Of a stretch of DNA of 64,000 nucleotides, positions 19,518 to 27,807 are shown piece by piece. Position 1 is the first letter of the stretch. Each line of letters begins with the position of its first letter. The DNA is from Algoriphagus lacus (GTDB lineage: Bacteria; Bacteroidota; Bacteroidia; Cytophagales; Cyclobacteriaceae): assembly GCF_003583985.1 (NCBI RefSeq), contig NZ_QXML01000005.1, positions 87,679-151,678 on the forward strand. The letters are read 5' to 3'. A program made the translations under genes and the position numbers. The notes beneath the pieces were generated by a model, which did no database searches, had not been told where the DNA came from, and saw nothing but the letters and a program-made list of their open reading frames with translations.

Positions 19518-20408
19518 GTGAGAGTTAGACTGATATTTTCACTTAAAAACAAAGGCTCTTATTTGCCTTTTCATCACCAGTACATCCTTGCACAATTCCT
19601 TAAGGGTTTAATTGTAAAAGGAGGTAGAGAAGAATTCTTCAATTATAATTACTTCAACTTTTCCGGCCTTAAAGGTCAGACTAAAGTAAGTAGAAGTGGG
19701 TTGCATTATTATTCCAGCCTGGTGACTCTTGTTCTTTCTTCCCAAAGTGAGGACTTCATGGATTATTTGCTCGAGCAGGTTTTTGCAACGCCAAAAATCG
19801 AACTCGGAAATTTGATCCTATCTCCGGAATACACTGAATTGGAATCCGAACCAACGCTCGAAACCTCCAATAAATTCGTGTGCATTTCTCCTCTCGTTTT
19901 GATCACTCCTGCTTTCAATGAAGAAGCAGGAAAGCGGTTTATTAACCCAGACAGCGATGAGTTTTCCGATTTGTTGTACGAATCAACTTTGACTCGTATG
20001 GAAAAGTCGGGCTGGTACACTCCTGAGCAAATGGAATCTTTCTACAAGTTCCAAGTAGTACCTGACATGGTTTATGTCAACAAGCTGAAAGAACAACAAA
20101 AGAAGTTTGCAAGAATCTATGCTGTTTATGACATGGATGTGAAATATGAGGTAAGAGGTTACACTCTTCCTTTCACGCTTTATGCAGCCCCTGAAGTTCA
20201 GGATTTCGTGTTCAAATGCGGCTTGGGTGCATTTACCCATAAAGGGTTTGGAATGCTGGATTTGGCAAATCATCCTTCGGGGACCCGTACCACTACATAC
20301 AAGTTTAAAAGAGAAGGTTTCGTCCCTTACAAACCGACTGAGCGGGTCAGACAAAATGTCGCCCCGACATCGGAAGAAGGAGAAAGCGAAATGCCTGAAG
20401 AGTTTTAA
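19518..20408 (+). CDS. Solitary Cas6-like RNA-binding protein
   Basis: 296 residues from a GTG at 19518. The N-terminus MRVRLIFSL...LPFHHQYILAQFLKGLI matches the Cas6 RAMP start (P. furiosus Cas6 has VPYNHQYYLQGLIYNAI). The glycine-rich loop GLGAFTHKGFGML at residues 235-247 is the Cas6 C-terminal signature. A low-complexity acidic tail follows (SEEGESEMPEEF). In my by-eye alignment the P. furiosus catalytic Tyr31, His46 and Lys52 fall on Lys29, about Glu38 and Asn44, so the usual RNase triad seems absent. No cas gene or CRISPR array is found in the 64 kb. The gene lies between ychF and its own strong terminator. It probably binds structured RNA, and cleavage activity is doubtful. Confidence 0.82.
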   Translation: MRVRLIFSLKNKGSYLPFHHQYILAQFLKGLIVKGGREEFFNYNYFNFSGLKGQTKVSRSGLHYYSSLVTLVLSSQSEDFMDYLLEQVFATPKIELGNLILSPEYTELESEPTLETSNKFVCISPLVLITPAFNEEAGKRFINPDSDEFSDLLYESTLTRMEKSGWYTPEQMESFYKFQVVPDMVYVNKLKEQQKKFARIYAVYDMDVKYEVRGYTLPFTLYAAPEVQDFVFKCGLGAFTHKGFGMLDLANHPSGTRTTTYKFKREGFVPYKPTERVRQNVAPTSEEGESEMPEEF

Positions 20409-20415
20409 CAAACAC

Positions 20416-20446
20416 ATCCCCTCCCAGACGGAGGGGATTCTTTTTT
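20416..20446 (+). terminator. Strong intrinsic terminator after the Cas6-like gene
   Basis: A perfect nine-pair stem (ATCCCCTCC with GGAGGGGAT) with a five-base loop is followed by a T-rich tract. The T tract runs up to the convergent plug-protein stop codon. Confidence 0.9.
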
Positions 20447-21719
20447 ATAGCCTCCTTCGATTGGGATGCAAGTAAACATATCCAACGAGCTGATCATACC
20501 TTGAACCAAGAGCCCGGTAATAGACTAAAACCTCGTATTCATTTTCGGTCTCAAAGTGACTACCCTCGATCGGATCTGAATCAAATCCTTCTGGAGACAT
20601 AAATCCATATTGATAATCATACCATCCCTGTTTCATTAAAATGGAAGTACTATAGGTGCCACTTTTAGGGTCGTAAACCATTCTGGATTCAGGACTATTG
20701 CCCCAGGCTGTCAGTGAGCCTATCATGTGAATTTCTCTTCCTGGGTCTGCCTGAAAATGAAAAGTAGTGTAAATGTATTCACTCTCTACCTCAGGATTTC
20801 CACCTGGCCTGTCGTTGGTATAAACGAGATATTGCCCGTTTAAATCCAAGTATTGGGAATAGACTCCGCCCGGCCGGGGAGTATCTGTAAGGGCATTTGC
20901 AAAAATCGCAGTTTCCTCCACTTTGACTTCCGCAATATTTACACCTGTAGCACGGATAAATCTCAAATCAACAAATCTGAATTCATTTCCTGCCCTAAAA
21001 GTACTCGAACCATCAAATGGTTCGTAGCGGATACTTTTCGCGTTTTGATTTAGAAAAGTAGGCTTGGTCAGAAACTTGGCATTATCCCACCGTTGGTTTT
21101 GGCGGATGATCACTTTGACCTGGGTGGTGGGATCCACCAGATCTACCCGCGAGTAATTCACGGCCACATTAATCTGCTGAAGAGCTCTTCGCTCCTCAGT
21201 CTGAGTTGGAGGCACCACACTCGCCCCTACAGCAAACAGTTCTTCATGAACCATAAACCTTCGGGTCAAAATCACTTCATTTTCATTTCTGTTCCGATAA
21301 ACCTTCAGGATATAATTTCCTGATTTCGTGACTCTTGGAACCTGAAAACGGTAATGAATATATGGAATTCTTGTATTGACCGAATAGTTATAATCCTGAA
21401 TATTGAACTCATTGAATGCAACAGAAAAGTCATTGTCACGAAGCGCAGACTTCTGCCAGTTGGCATCGCAATGAATGAGCTTAGCCGTGTAAAGTTCCGG
21501 ATCATAGGCTATGTCATCAAAAAGCAAAACCAAGGGCCGGGAATCCGTAATCGAAACCACCGGAGCATCCAAAGGACTGTCCTGCTGCAATCCCAAAGGA
21601 AAAAGCCTCACCGAATGAATATGTTCAGAATAAACTTTATCCTCCAAAACTTGGGAAAAGCCCGAGATGGAAGAAAGGCAAAACAATACCGAAATGAGGA
21701 ACTGAAGCTTTTGAGACAT
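20445..21719 (-). CDS. Type IX secretion system plug protein (DUF5103)
   Basis: 424 residues with a signal peptide (cleavage near SGFSQ). The order of conserved blocks is that of the former DUF5103 family: RLFPLG near the N-terminus, LLFDD, YTAKLIHCDANWQKS, EFN..DY.YSVNTRIPYIHYRFQVP and KSGNYILKVYR. A C-terminal domain (FHFQADPGREIHMIGSLTAWG, later QGWYDYQYGF) completes it. Members plug the SprA translocon channel of the Bacteroidota type IX secretion system from the periplasmic side. No other T9SS gene lies in the window. It is monocistronic and convergent with the Cas6-like gene. Confidence 0.88.
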   Translation of the reverse strand: MSQKLQFLISVLFCLSSISGFSQVLEDKVYSEHIHSVRLFPLGLQQDSPLDAPVVSITDSRPLVLLFDDIAYDPELYTAKLIHCDANWQKSALRDNDFSVAFNEFNIQDYNYSVNTRIPYIHYRFQVPRVTKSGNYILKVYRNRNENEVILTRRFMVHEELFAVGASVVPPTQTEERRALQQINVAVNYSRVDLVDPTTQVKVIIRQNQRWDNAKFLTKPTFLNQNAKSIRYEPFDGSSTFRAGNEFRFVDLRFIRATGVNIAEVKVEETAIFANALTDTPRPGGVYSQYLDLNGQYLVYTNDRPGGNPEVESEYIYTTFHFQADPGREIHMIGSLTAWGNSPESRMVYDPKSGTYSTSILMKQGWYDYQYGFMSPEGFDSDPIEGSHFETENEYEVLVYYRALGSRYDQLVGYVYLHPNRRRL

Positions 21720-21758
21720 GGAATTAAAGTACTGAATTTAGTCCAAAACCGTGCCTCA

Positions 21759-23684
21759 TTAGCCTGCTATTTCCTGCAAAGTTGAAATCTGATCCACCAA
21801 AACCTCCCACTTGGCATTGGCTTCGTAGAGACTATCCTGAATACTTTTGTAGCTTTCCTGCACTTTTTGGGCTTGCGATTCATCTGCATAAACATCAGGA
21901 TCGGCCATTTTCACCTCTGTCTCAGCTTTCAAAAGCTCCAGCGATTCAATCTCCTTTTCAATTTTCTGAAGCTGTTCTTCCAACTTCTTCAAATCCCTTT
22001 TTGCCTGCTGAACTTCTGGGGTATTTCGTGGGGTGACAGGCTGTGGTTTCTTCTCAACTTTCTCGACAACCGGCGAAGGTTTTACTTCCAGCTGCTGACT
22101 TCTCCAAAATTCATATTCTTCGTAAGTCCCCGGATATTCCTTGATTTGATGATCTTCGATGTACCAGATCTTATTAGCAACACCCTTGATAAAATGACGG
22201 TCGTGAGAAACGGTAATGAAGGTCCCTTCATACTGCTGAAGCGCCTGAATCAAAATATTAACCGACTGAAAATCGAGGTGGTTGGTAGGTTCATCCAACA
22301 GCAAAAAGTTGGCCTCCGAAATCAGGGTCTTGGCCAGAGCAACGCGAGACTTCTCCCCTCCTGACAGAACTTTGATTTTTTTGAATACTTCCTCATTGGA
22401 AAAAAGAAAGCATCCCAAGACTCCCCGAAGTTCCATCTCTGACTTTCCACTTCCGGCTTGAGCCATTTCCTGGATGATCTCGTTGTCCAAGGTCAAGGCT
22501 TCGAGTTGGTGCTGCGCAAAAAAGGACTTGATCACATTGTGGCCTTCGGTTCTTGTTCCGTCAATCTGTTCCGTACCGGCAATGATCCGAAGTAACGTCG
22601 ATTTACCTTTCCCGTTTGCCCCGATCAGGGCGATCTTGTCTCCCCGTTCGATTCGGGCTGTGGTATTTTTTAGAATCACTAGATCACCATAGGATTTGGA
22701 CACATGGTCCAAAACGACGACATCCCTTCCGGATTTCTGTGAAAACTTGAACTTGAAATTTACAAAAGCCTCGTCGTTCACGACTTCGTGTACCCGATCC
22801 ATCCGGTCCAAAGCCTTGATTCTGGACTGTACCTGATTAGATTTGGTCGCCTTTGCCCGGAAGCGTTCGATAAATCGCTCGGTCTGCTTGATCATTTGCT
22901 GCTGGTTCTCATAAGCATTTTGCTGGAGTTCCATGCGGATCTTTTTTTCTTCCTTATAAAAAGAATAATTACCGGGATAGGAAGTCAAGGTCTGATTGGC
23001 AACCTCTACGGTAGTACTGATGCAATTATCTAGAAAAGTCTGATCGTGGGAAACGACAATGACCGCTCCCTCATAGTTTTTCAGGTAATTTTCCACCCAC
23101 TGAATGGAAGGCAAATCCAAGTGGTTGGTAGGTTCATCAAGCATCAGGAGAGAAGGTTTTTCCAAAAGCAGCTTGGCCAGCATGACCCGCATCCTCCAGC
23201 CTCCGGAAAACTGACGCAAAGGCTTGTTCAAATCTGCGGTTTGAAAACCGATACCTTCCAATACTTCTTCCGCTTTGGCTTTTATCGTGTAACCTTCATT
23301 GCTTTCAAATCTTTCCTGGAGATAGGCTAAACGATTGATCACTTCTTCTGAATAATCGGTCTCCATTTGCTTCAGGACCTTGTCAATCTCGTCCTGAAGT
23401 GCCAAAGTCTCTTTGAAAGCGGCCAAAGCCACATTCAAAATGCTTTCATCCGACTGGTAGGAAAGCAAATCCTGATTCAAAAATCCGATCGTGCAGTCTT
23501 TCGCTTTTTGTACCTCTCCGGTAGTCGGCTGATAGTCTCCATTGATGATTTTTAGCAAGGTGGATTTTCCGGTTCCGTTTTGGCCTACCAACCCAATTTT
23601 ATCTTTTGGCTTAATATGAAGGTTGGCATTTTCGTAAAGCGGGCGACCGCCAATGAAGTAAGAAAGGTTGCTAATCGATAACAT
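21759..23684 (-). CDS. ABC-F family ATPase (Uup/EttA-like)
   Basis: 641 residues with two ABC ATPase domains and no transmembrane segment. Walker A motifs are GQNGTGKST (~35) and GANGKGKST (~355). Signature motifs are QFSGGWRMR and VLSGGEKSR, and both Walker B regions end in the ABC-F hallmark DEPTNHLD. A charged linker joins the halves, and the C-terminal ~90 residues form a coiled coil (QQAKRDLKKLEEQLQKIEKEI) as in Uup-type members. ABC-F proteins act at the ribosome in translation or antibiotic protection. A TATTTTTG element sits four bases before the start codon. Confidence 0.95.
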   Translation of the reverse strand: MLSISNLSYFIGGRPLYENANLHIKPKDKIGLVGQNGTGKSTLLKIINGDYQPTTGEVQKAKDCTIGFLNQDLLSYQSDESILNVALAAFKETLALQDEIDKVLKQMETDYSEEVINRLAYLQERFESNEGYTIKAKAEEVLEGIGFQTADLNKPLRQFSGGWRMRVMLAKLLLEKPSLLMLDEPTNHLDLPSIQWVENYLKNYEGAVIVVSHDQTFLDNCISTTVEVANQTLTSYPGNYSFYKEEKKIRMELQQNAYENQQQMIKQTERFIERFRAKATKSNQVQSRIKALDRMDRVHEVVNDEAFVNFKFKFSQKSGRDVVVLDHVSKSYGDLVILKNTTARIERGDKIALIGANGKGKSTLLRIIAGTEQIDGTRTEGHNVIKSFFAQHQLEALTLDNEIIQEMAQAGSGKSEMELRGVLGCFLFSNEEVFKKIKVLSGGEKSRVALAKTLISEANFLLLDEPTNHLDFQSVNILIQALQQYEGTFITVSHDRHFIKGVANKIWYIEDHQIKEYPGTYEEYEFWRSQQLEVKPSPVVEKVEKKPQPVTPRNTPEVQQAKRDLKKLEEQLQKIEKEIESLELLKAETEVKMADPDVYADESQAQKVQESYKSIQDSLYEANAKWEVLVDQISTLQEIAG

Positions 23685-23776
23685 GGCGCAAAAATAACCA
23701 AAGCCCCGTTTATACAGCTTTACTGGGAAAACATTCTCAATTGTATTAGCTTATTTCTTCAAAAACAGAAAATTCC

Positions 23777-24961
23777 ATGAACCTCAAACCGATTGTTTTT
23801 TGTCTTTCCCTCGGACTGGTCAGCCTTAGCGCAAGTTGTCAGGGAAAACTCAGCCCTCTGCCCACTTCCAATAGCAGCAACAAACGAGACATCCGCGCTG
23901 CTAAGGCAGATGTAAAGCTGGATCAAATCAAGCTTCAGCCAGGTTTCAAAATCAGTGTTTGGGCTGCAGATGTGCCCAACGCCCGTTCGATGGCCATATC
24001 AGACAATGGAATTGTCTTCGTGGGAAACCGTCAGGAAAAAAATGTGTATGCTTTAGTCGATGAAAATGCGGATGGCAAAGCCGACTCCAAATTTATTTTG
24101 GCCGAAGGTCTCCGGATGCCCAATGGGGTTGCATATAAAGACGGAGACTTGTACGTAGCGGAAGTCAACCGCATCATCCGCTTTAAAAACATAAAAAACA
24201 CCCTGAATAAGCCAACCTATGAAGTGGTCTATGACCAATATCCGACAGAGGGACATCATGGCTGGAAATTCATTGCTTTTGGTCCGGACGGAATGCTCTA
24301 TGTGCCGGTAGGTGCACCCTGCAACATCTGTGATCCTGAAGAAGAGATCTATGCAAGCATTACCAGACTGGATGTGAAAAAGCCAGGTTCCAAGCCGGAA
24401 GTTTATGCTCATGGAGTTAGAAATTCAGTTGGATTTGACTGGCATCCGGTTTCCAAAGAATTATGGTTTACAGACAATGGTCGTGACATGATGGGAGATG
24501 ATGTACCGGACTGTGAATTGAATCGAGCTACTGCAAAAGGCCAGCATTTTGGCTATCCTTACTGGCATGCTGGAACAATCAAAGACCCTGAGTTTGGAAC
24601 AAAAGGAAAGGAAGCTTCGGCCTATGTGGCTCCGGCTGCAAAAATGGGAGCACATCAGGCTCCATTAGGAATGCGGTTTTACAAGGGAGGCATGTTTCCG
24701 ACCAACTATAAAAACCAAGCTATCATCGCAAAACATGGCAGCTGGAACAGGAGCAAAAAAGCAGGTTATGAAGTGGTAATTGCCCAAATTGACGCTTCAG
24801 GAAAAGTAACCGGTCAGCAGATTTTCGCCAGTGGATGGCTAAACCCAACCACTCAGGATGTGTGGGGCAGACCGGTGGATGTCCAAGAGTTACCCGATGG
24901 AAGTTTGCTCATTTCCGATGATATGGCCAATTGCATTTATAGGGTGACGTATTCAAAATAA
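23777..24961 (+). CDS. Sorbosone dehydrogenase/PQQ-dependent sugar dehydrogenase-like lipoprotein
   Basis: 394 residues. The lipoprotein signal ends at Cys21 (LVSLSASC). The mature part is a six-bladed beta-propeller typical of the L-sorbosone dehydrogenase/PQQ sugar dehydrogenase family. Characteristic blocks are LQPGFKISVWAADVPNARSMA, GLRMPNGVAYKDGDLYVAEVNRI, HHGWKFIAFGPDGMLYVPVGAPCN, VYAHGVRNSVGFDWHP and ELWFTDNGRD. It would oxidise sugars or similar alcohols in the envelope with PQQ if the cofactor is available; no PQQ biosynthesis gene is nearby. It stands alone between divergent and convergent neighbours. Confidence 0.88.
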   Translation: MNLKPIVFCLSLGLVSLSASCQGKLSPLPTSNSSNKRDIRAAKADVKLDQIKLQPGFKISVWAADVPNARSMAISDNGIVFVGNRQEKNVYALVDENADGKADSKFILAEGLRMPNGVAYKDGDLYVAEVNRIIRFKNIKNTLNKPTYEVVYDQYPTEGHHGWKFIAFGPDGMLYVPVGAPCNICDPEEEIYASITRLDVKKPGSKPEVYAHGVRNSVGFDWHPVSKELWFTDNGRDMMGDDVPDCELNRATAKGQHFGYPYWHAGTIKDPEFGTKGKEASAYVAPAAKMGAHQAPLGMRFYKGGMFPTNYKNQAIIAKHGSWNRSKKAGYEVVIAQIDASGKVTGQQIFASGWLNPTTQDVWGRPVDVQELPDGSLLISDDMANCIYRVTYSK

Positions 24962-24964
24962 ATC

Positions 24965-24994
24965 AAAAAAGGGAGGCTTTGGCCTCCCTTTTTT
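24965..24994. terminator. Bidirectional intrinsic terminator
   Basis: GGGAGGC/GCCTCCC (24971-24977 and 24982-24988) is extended by six A on the left and six T on the right. It can terminate both the propeller lipoprotein gene and the convergent AarF-type gene. Confidence 0.9.
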
Positions 24995-24996
24995 TG

Positions 24997-26316
24997 TTAT
25001 TTCAACCACTCCGGCTTGGTCGTATCCACCTCAGCCTGTAACTGATTGAGCAGATTGTATAAGCCAAAGTAAGTTCTGTTGATGTACAAGCCATGTCTAG
25101 ACCCCCGAGCCTGACGGGATTTTTTAAACATCCTGTCATTGGATATCCTATCTCCCAACTGGAAGATTTGCTCGAAGTACCTATCATCAGCAAAGTCAAA
25201 TCGATCCACGTGAAAAGGTTTTCCAAGCAAGGAAATCATCTCCTTGAACACTCCTTTGAAATAGATTTTTTCTTCTTCGGTGTCTTTGTCAGAAATGAAG
25301 TCCAGTCCATAGAAAATCTGATTGAGCTCTACTTCATTGACTACCAGTTCTTTTTTTATCAAGGCAAAATACCCCTGATAAAAATCCTCCGGGATGACTT
25401 TCACACAGCCGAAATCAATAATTCCCAATGTCCCATCCTCCTGAACAATAAAATTACCGGGATGCGGATCGGCATGGACCTGCTTTAAGTTATGCACCTG
25501 ATGGTGGTAAAAATCCCAAAGTGCTTGCCCAACTTGATTCTTGAGTTTTTGACTGGGGTTGGTTTCCATCCACTCCTTGATATGTTTCCCAGCTATCCAA
25601 TCCATGGTGATGATCCGCTCCGAGCTGAATTCATCGTAGTAAGAAGGGAACTTCAGGTTAGGTATGTGTGCACAAGCCTGAGAAATCTCCCGTGATCGCT
25701 CCACTTCCAGATGGTAGTCCGTCTCTTCGATCAGTCGCTCCTCCACCTCTTCCATGTAGTGATCCAGCTCCCGCTCGTTCATATTCAGCAATCGGAGTGC
25801 GAAAGGTCTGACCAACTTCAAGTCCGAACTGACCGAATCAGCCACACCAGGATACTGGATTTTAACTGCAAAGGTCTTCCCGTTTTTAGTAGCCTGATGC
25901 ACTTGCCCAATCGAAGCAGCGTTAACTGCAGATCGGGTAAACGTGTCAAAAAGAGATTCGGGAGTTTTTCCGAAATACTTCTGAAATGTCTTCACCACCA
26001 AAGGAAAGGACAAGGGCGGAGCAGAATACTGCGCCATAGTAAACTTGTCCTGATACGCTCTCGGTAGGAGATTTTTGTCCATGGACATCATCTGAGCCAC
26101 TTTGAGGGCAGAGCCTTTCAGTTCGCTTAAGGAATTGTAAATGTCCGTGGCATTATTTTGATGCAACTCTTCCTTGTTCATGGAAGGATTCACCATCTTT
26201 TTGGCGTAGTGCTTCACATAGTTGCCTCCCACTTTTGCACCTGTGGAAATAAACTTGGCAGCCCGCTGCACTTTGGAAACCGGTATAGCTTCCTGCTCTT
26301 TTACTTTGCCCGACAT
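24997..26316 (-). CDS. AarF/UbiB/ABC1 atypical kinase family protein
   Basis: 439 residues. Family motifs are the Ala-rich loop NAASIGQVHQA, the ATP-lysine segment FAVKIQYPGV, the catalytic loop QVHADPHPGNFIV and the metal-binding GIIDFGC. The N-terminal signature usually written KxGQ reads KVAQ here (LKGSALKVAQMMSMDKNLLP). UbiB/ADCK members support quinone biosynthesis or lipid homeostasis; the substrate is not readable from sequence, and this organism probably makes menaquinone. There is no clear C-terminal membrane anchor. The gene follows a TetR gene by three bases, so the pair is an operon. Confidence 0.92.
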   Translation of the reverse strand: MSGKVKEQEAIPVSKVQRAAKFISTGAKVGGNYVKHYAKKMVNPSMNKEELHQNNATDIYNSLSELKGSALKVAQMMSMDKNLLPRAYQDKFTMAQYSAPPLSFPLVVKTFQKYFGKTPESLFDTFTRSAVNAASIGQVHQATKNGKTFAVKIQYPGVADSVSSDLKLVRPFALRLLNMNERELDHYMEEVEERLIEETDYHLEVERSREISQACAHIPNLKFPSYYDEFSSERIITMDWIAGKHIKEWMETNPSQKLKNQVGQALWDFYHHQVHNLKQVHADPHPGNFIVQEDGTLGIIDFGCVKVIPEDFYQGYFALIKKELVVNEVELNQIFYGLDFISDKDTEEEKIYFKGVFKEMISLLGKPFHVDRFDFADDRYFEQIFQLGDRISNDRMFKKSRQARGSRHGLYINRTYFGLYNLLNQLQAEVDTTKPEWLK

Positions 26317-26319
26317 GGA

Positions 26320-26985
26320 TTACTTGTTTTGGTAGAGAAACTTCGCGAAATCAAGAAAGGAATCCAGTGCACTTTTTCCCATTAGGTCAAAGGCAAGATT
26401 GACGGATTTCTCGATCGCAGCGTCTGTTTTTTCAAATCTTGGACTTCTGTCATCCAACCAATAGCGGAAGACAAATGCCACCTGAAGCCAAAGCGCTTCA
26501 TCGTATCGATCAGATATCAGTGGTCGACTAGCAATCTCCTGAGTTTCTTTCCCTTCCAAAATAATCTCGCTGGCAAAATCCTTGAATTTCTCCTTAAACT
26601 CTTTGGTGTCGCTTGGCAGAGATTTGAATGACTTGCTTTTGTCCTGATAAAGACTCAGTAAGTAGGATCGGTTTTTCTTCAATTCTTCAATCCAGGTAAA
26701 GAGAAAGCTAAGAAACTTCTCGCGGACGCTGTATTCTTTGAAGACTTCCTGAGTCTCGATTTGCTCCAGTGTGGTGTCGAAAATCGAAACCCAAATCGCG
26801 GATTTAATGGATTCAAAGGATGTGAAGTGAGAATAAAACTCTTCCTCCTTCATTTTCAAATCTTTGGCAAACTTAAAAACAGACGTTGGTTCGGCACCAT
26901 GCTCTAGGACATGGGATACATATCCTTCCAAAATCAGTTTTCGATAATCTTTTTTAGTTGTCTTTTTGACCGGTGTAGTTTCCAT
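26320..26985 (-). CDS. TetR family transcriptional regulator
   Basis: 221 residues. The N-terminal helix-turn-helix spans ~15-60 (YRKLILEGYVSHVLEHGAEPTSVFKFAKDLKMKEEEFYSHFTSFESIKSAIW) and has the TetR layout, including the FYSHF recognition-helix end. The remainder is a helical ligand or dimer domain. Its 3' end is three bases from the AarF-type kinase start, so the two form an operon and the regulator may control it. The effector is unknown. Confidence 0.85.
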   Translation of the reverse strand: METTPVKKTTKKDYRKLILEGYVSHVLEHGAEPTSVFKFAKDLKMKEEEFYSHFTSFESIKSAIWVSIFDTTLEQIETQEVFKEYSVREKFLSFLFTWIEELKKNRSYLLSLYQDKSKSFKSLPSDTKEFKEKFKDFASEIILEGKETQEIASRPLISDRYDEALWLQVAFVFRYWLDDRSPRFEKTDAAIEKSVNLAFDLMGKSALDSFLDFAKFLYQNK

Positions 26986-27040
26986 TGGAATACTTGAGAT
27001 ACACTTAGATAACTCCCAATTGAAGCTGTGGGTTTACCAA

Positions 27041-27075
27041 AAACGAAAAAAAGCCGGAGTCTTTTTCCGGCTTTT
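27041..27075 (-). terminator. Intrinsic terminator after hslV
   Basis: AAAAGCCGG/CCGGCTTTT (27049-27057 and 27067-27075) with a nine-base loop runs on the minus strand into a T-rich stretch. It separates hslV from the TetR-AarF operon. Confidence 0.85.
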
Positions 27076-27095
27076 CATAAATCAGATTGATTCTT

Positions 27096-27638
27096 TCAAT
27101 TTTTCACTTTTTCAATCACCAGATTGTGATTGGTATAGATGCAAACATCGGCAGCGATGTGAAGGCTTTCCCGTACCATTTCTTCCGCTGTCAGTTGTGG
27201 GGCAAACTTCTTCATTGCCCGTGCGGCAGACTGGGCAAACATACTTCCTGATCCGATGGTGGCAATTTCCATATCGGGCTCAATCACATCACCGGTACCG
27301 GAAATGATTAAAATATCATCCTTGTCTGCTACGATCATCATCGCTTCCAATCTGCTAAGCATGCGGTCCATTCTCCATTCTTTGGCAAGTTCAACAGCTG
27401 CTCTCTTCATGTTATTTCCGAAGGCATTTAATTTCTCTTCGAATTTCTCCAAAAGGGTAAATGCATCAGCGGTCGACCCGGCAAAACCCGTCACGATCTT
27501 ACCACCTTGCAAAACCCGAAGTTTTTTGACGGTACTCTTGGCTATCGTATTTCCCAAAGTTGCCTGTCCATCTGCTCCGATTACTACTTCTCCATTGTGA
27601 CGGATTGCGACTACGGTTGTTGATTTGATTTTTTCCAT
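27096..27638 (-). CDS. hslV: ATP-dependent protease subunit HslV
   Basis: 180 residues, as expected. The catalytic N-terminal threonine aligns with Thr7 (STTVVAIRHNG), so a six-residue leader (MEKIKS) must be removed; E. coli HslV loses only its Met. Other blocks are VVIGADGQATLG, GGKIVTGFAGSTADAFTLLE and ATIGSGSMFAQSAARAM. HslV forms a double hexamer that degrades proteins with the HslU ATPase. No hslU is adjacent, so the partner must be elsewhere. The 169-base leader region contains an unusual 12-base inverted repeat (see 27663-27760). Confidence 0.97.
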   Translation of the reverse strand: MEKIKSTTVVAIRHNGEVVIGADGQATLGNTIAKSTVKKLRVLQGGKIVTGFAGSTADAFTLLEKFEEKLNAFGNNMKRAAVELAKEWRMDRMLSRLEAMMIVADKDDILIISGTGDVIEPDMEIATIGSGSMFAQSAARAMKKFAPQLTAEEMVRESLHIAADVCIYTNHNLVIEKVKN

Positions 27639-27662
27639 GGATAAAAGTTATGTGATTGGTTT

Positions 27663-27760
27663 TATGGTTATTGGGTTCAAGGATTTGGATTCTTACAATT
27701 TGCTAAAGGCAAAATTCAGAGATCGCTGATAAATGAACATCTCATTCTCCAATAACCATA
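27663..27760. repeat. Perfect 12-base inverted repeat upstream of hslV
   Basis: TATGGTTATTGG at 27663-27674 and its exact reverse complement CCAATAACCATA at 27749-27760 flank 74 bases with no gene. It lies between the end of the PDH E2 gene and the start of hslV. It could fold a long hairpin in the hslV leader or in read-through RNA, or mark an operator or element remnant. Confidence 0.6.
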
Positions 27761-27766
27761 CAAAAG

Positions 27767-27796
27767 CAAAAAGTCCCATCGAAACAGGACTTTTTG
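27767..27796 (-). terminator. Probable terminator of the PDH E2 gene
   Basis: CAAAAAGTCC/GGACTTTTTG, a perfect ten-pair stem with a ten-base loop, lies 12 bases beyond the stop codon. On the minus strand the downstream T tract is short (CTTTTG), so efficiency is uncertain. Confidence 0.6.
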
Positions 27797-27807
27797 ACAG
27801 GTATTTT

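Noticed and set aside
19418..20446. CRISPR array near the Cas6-like gene
   Set aside because: No regularly spaced direct repeats were seen on either side or elsewhere in the window.
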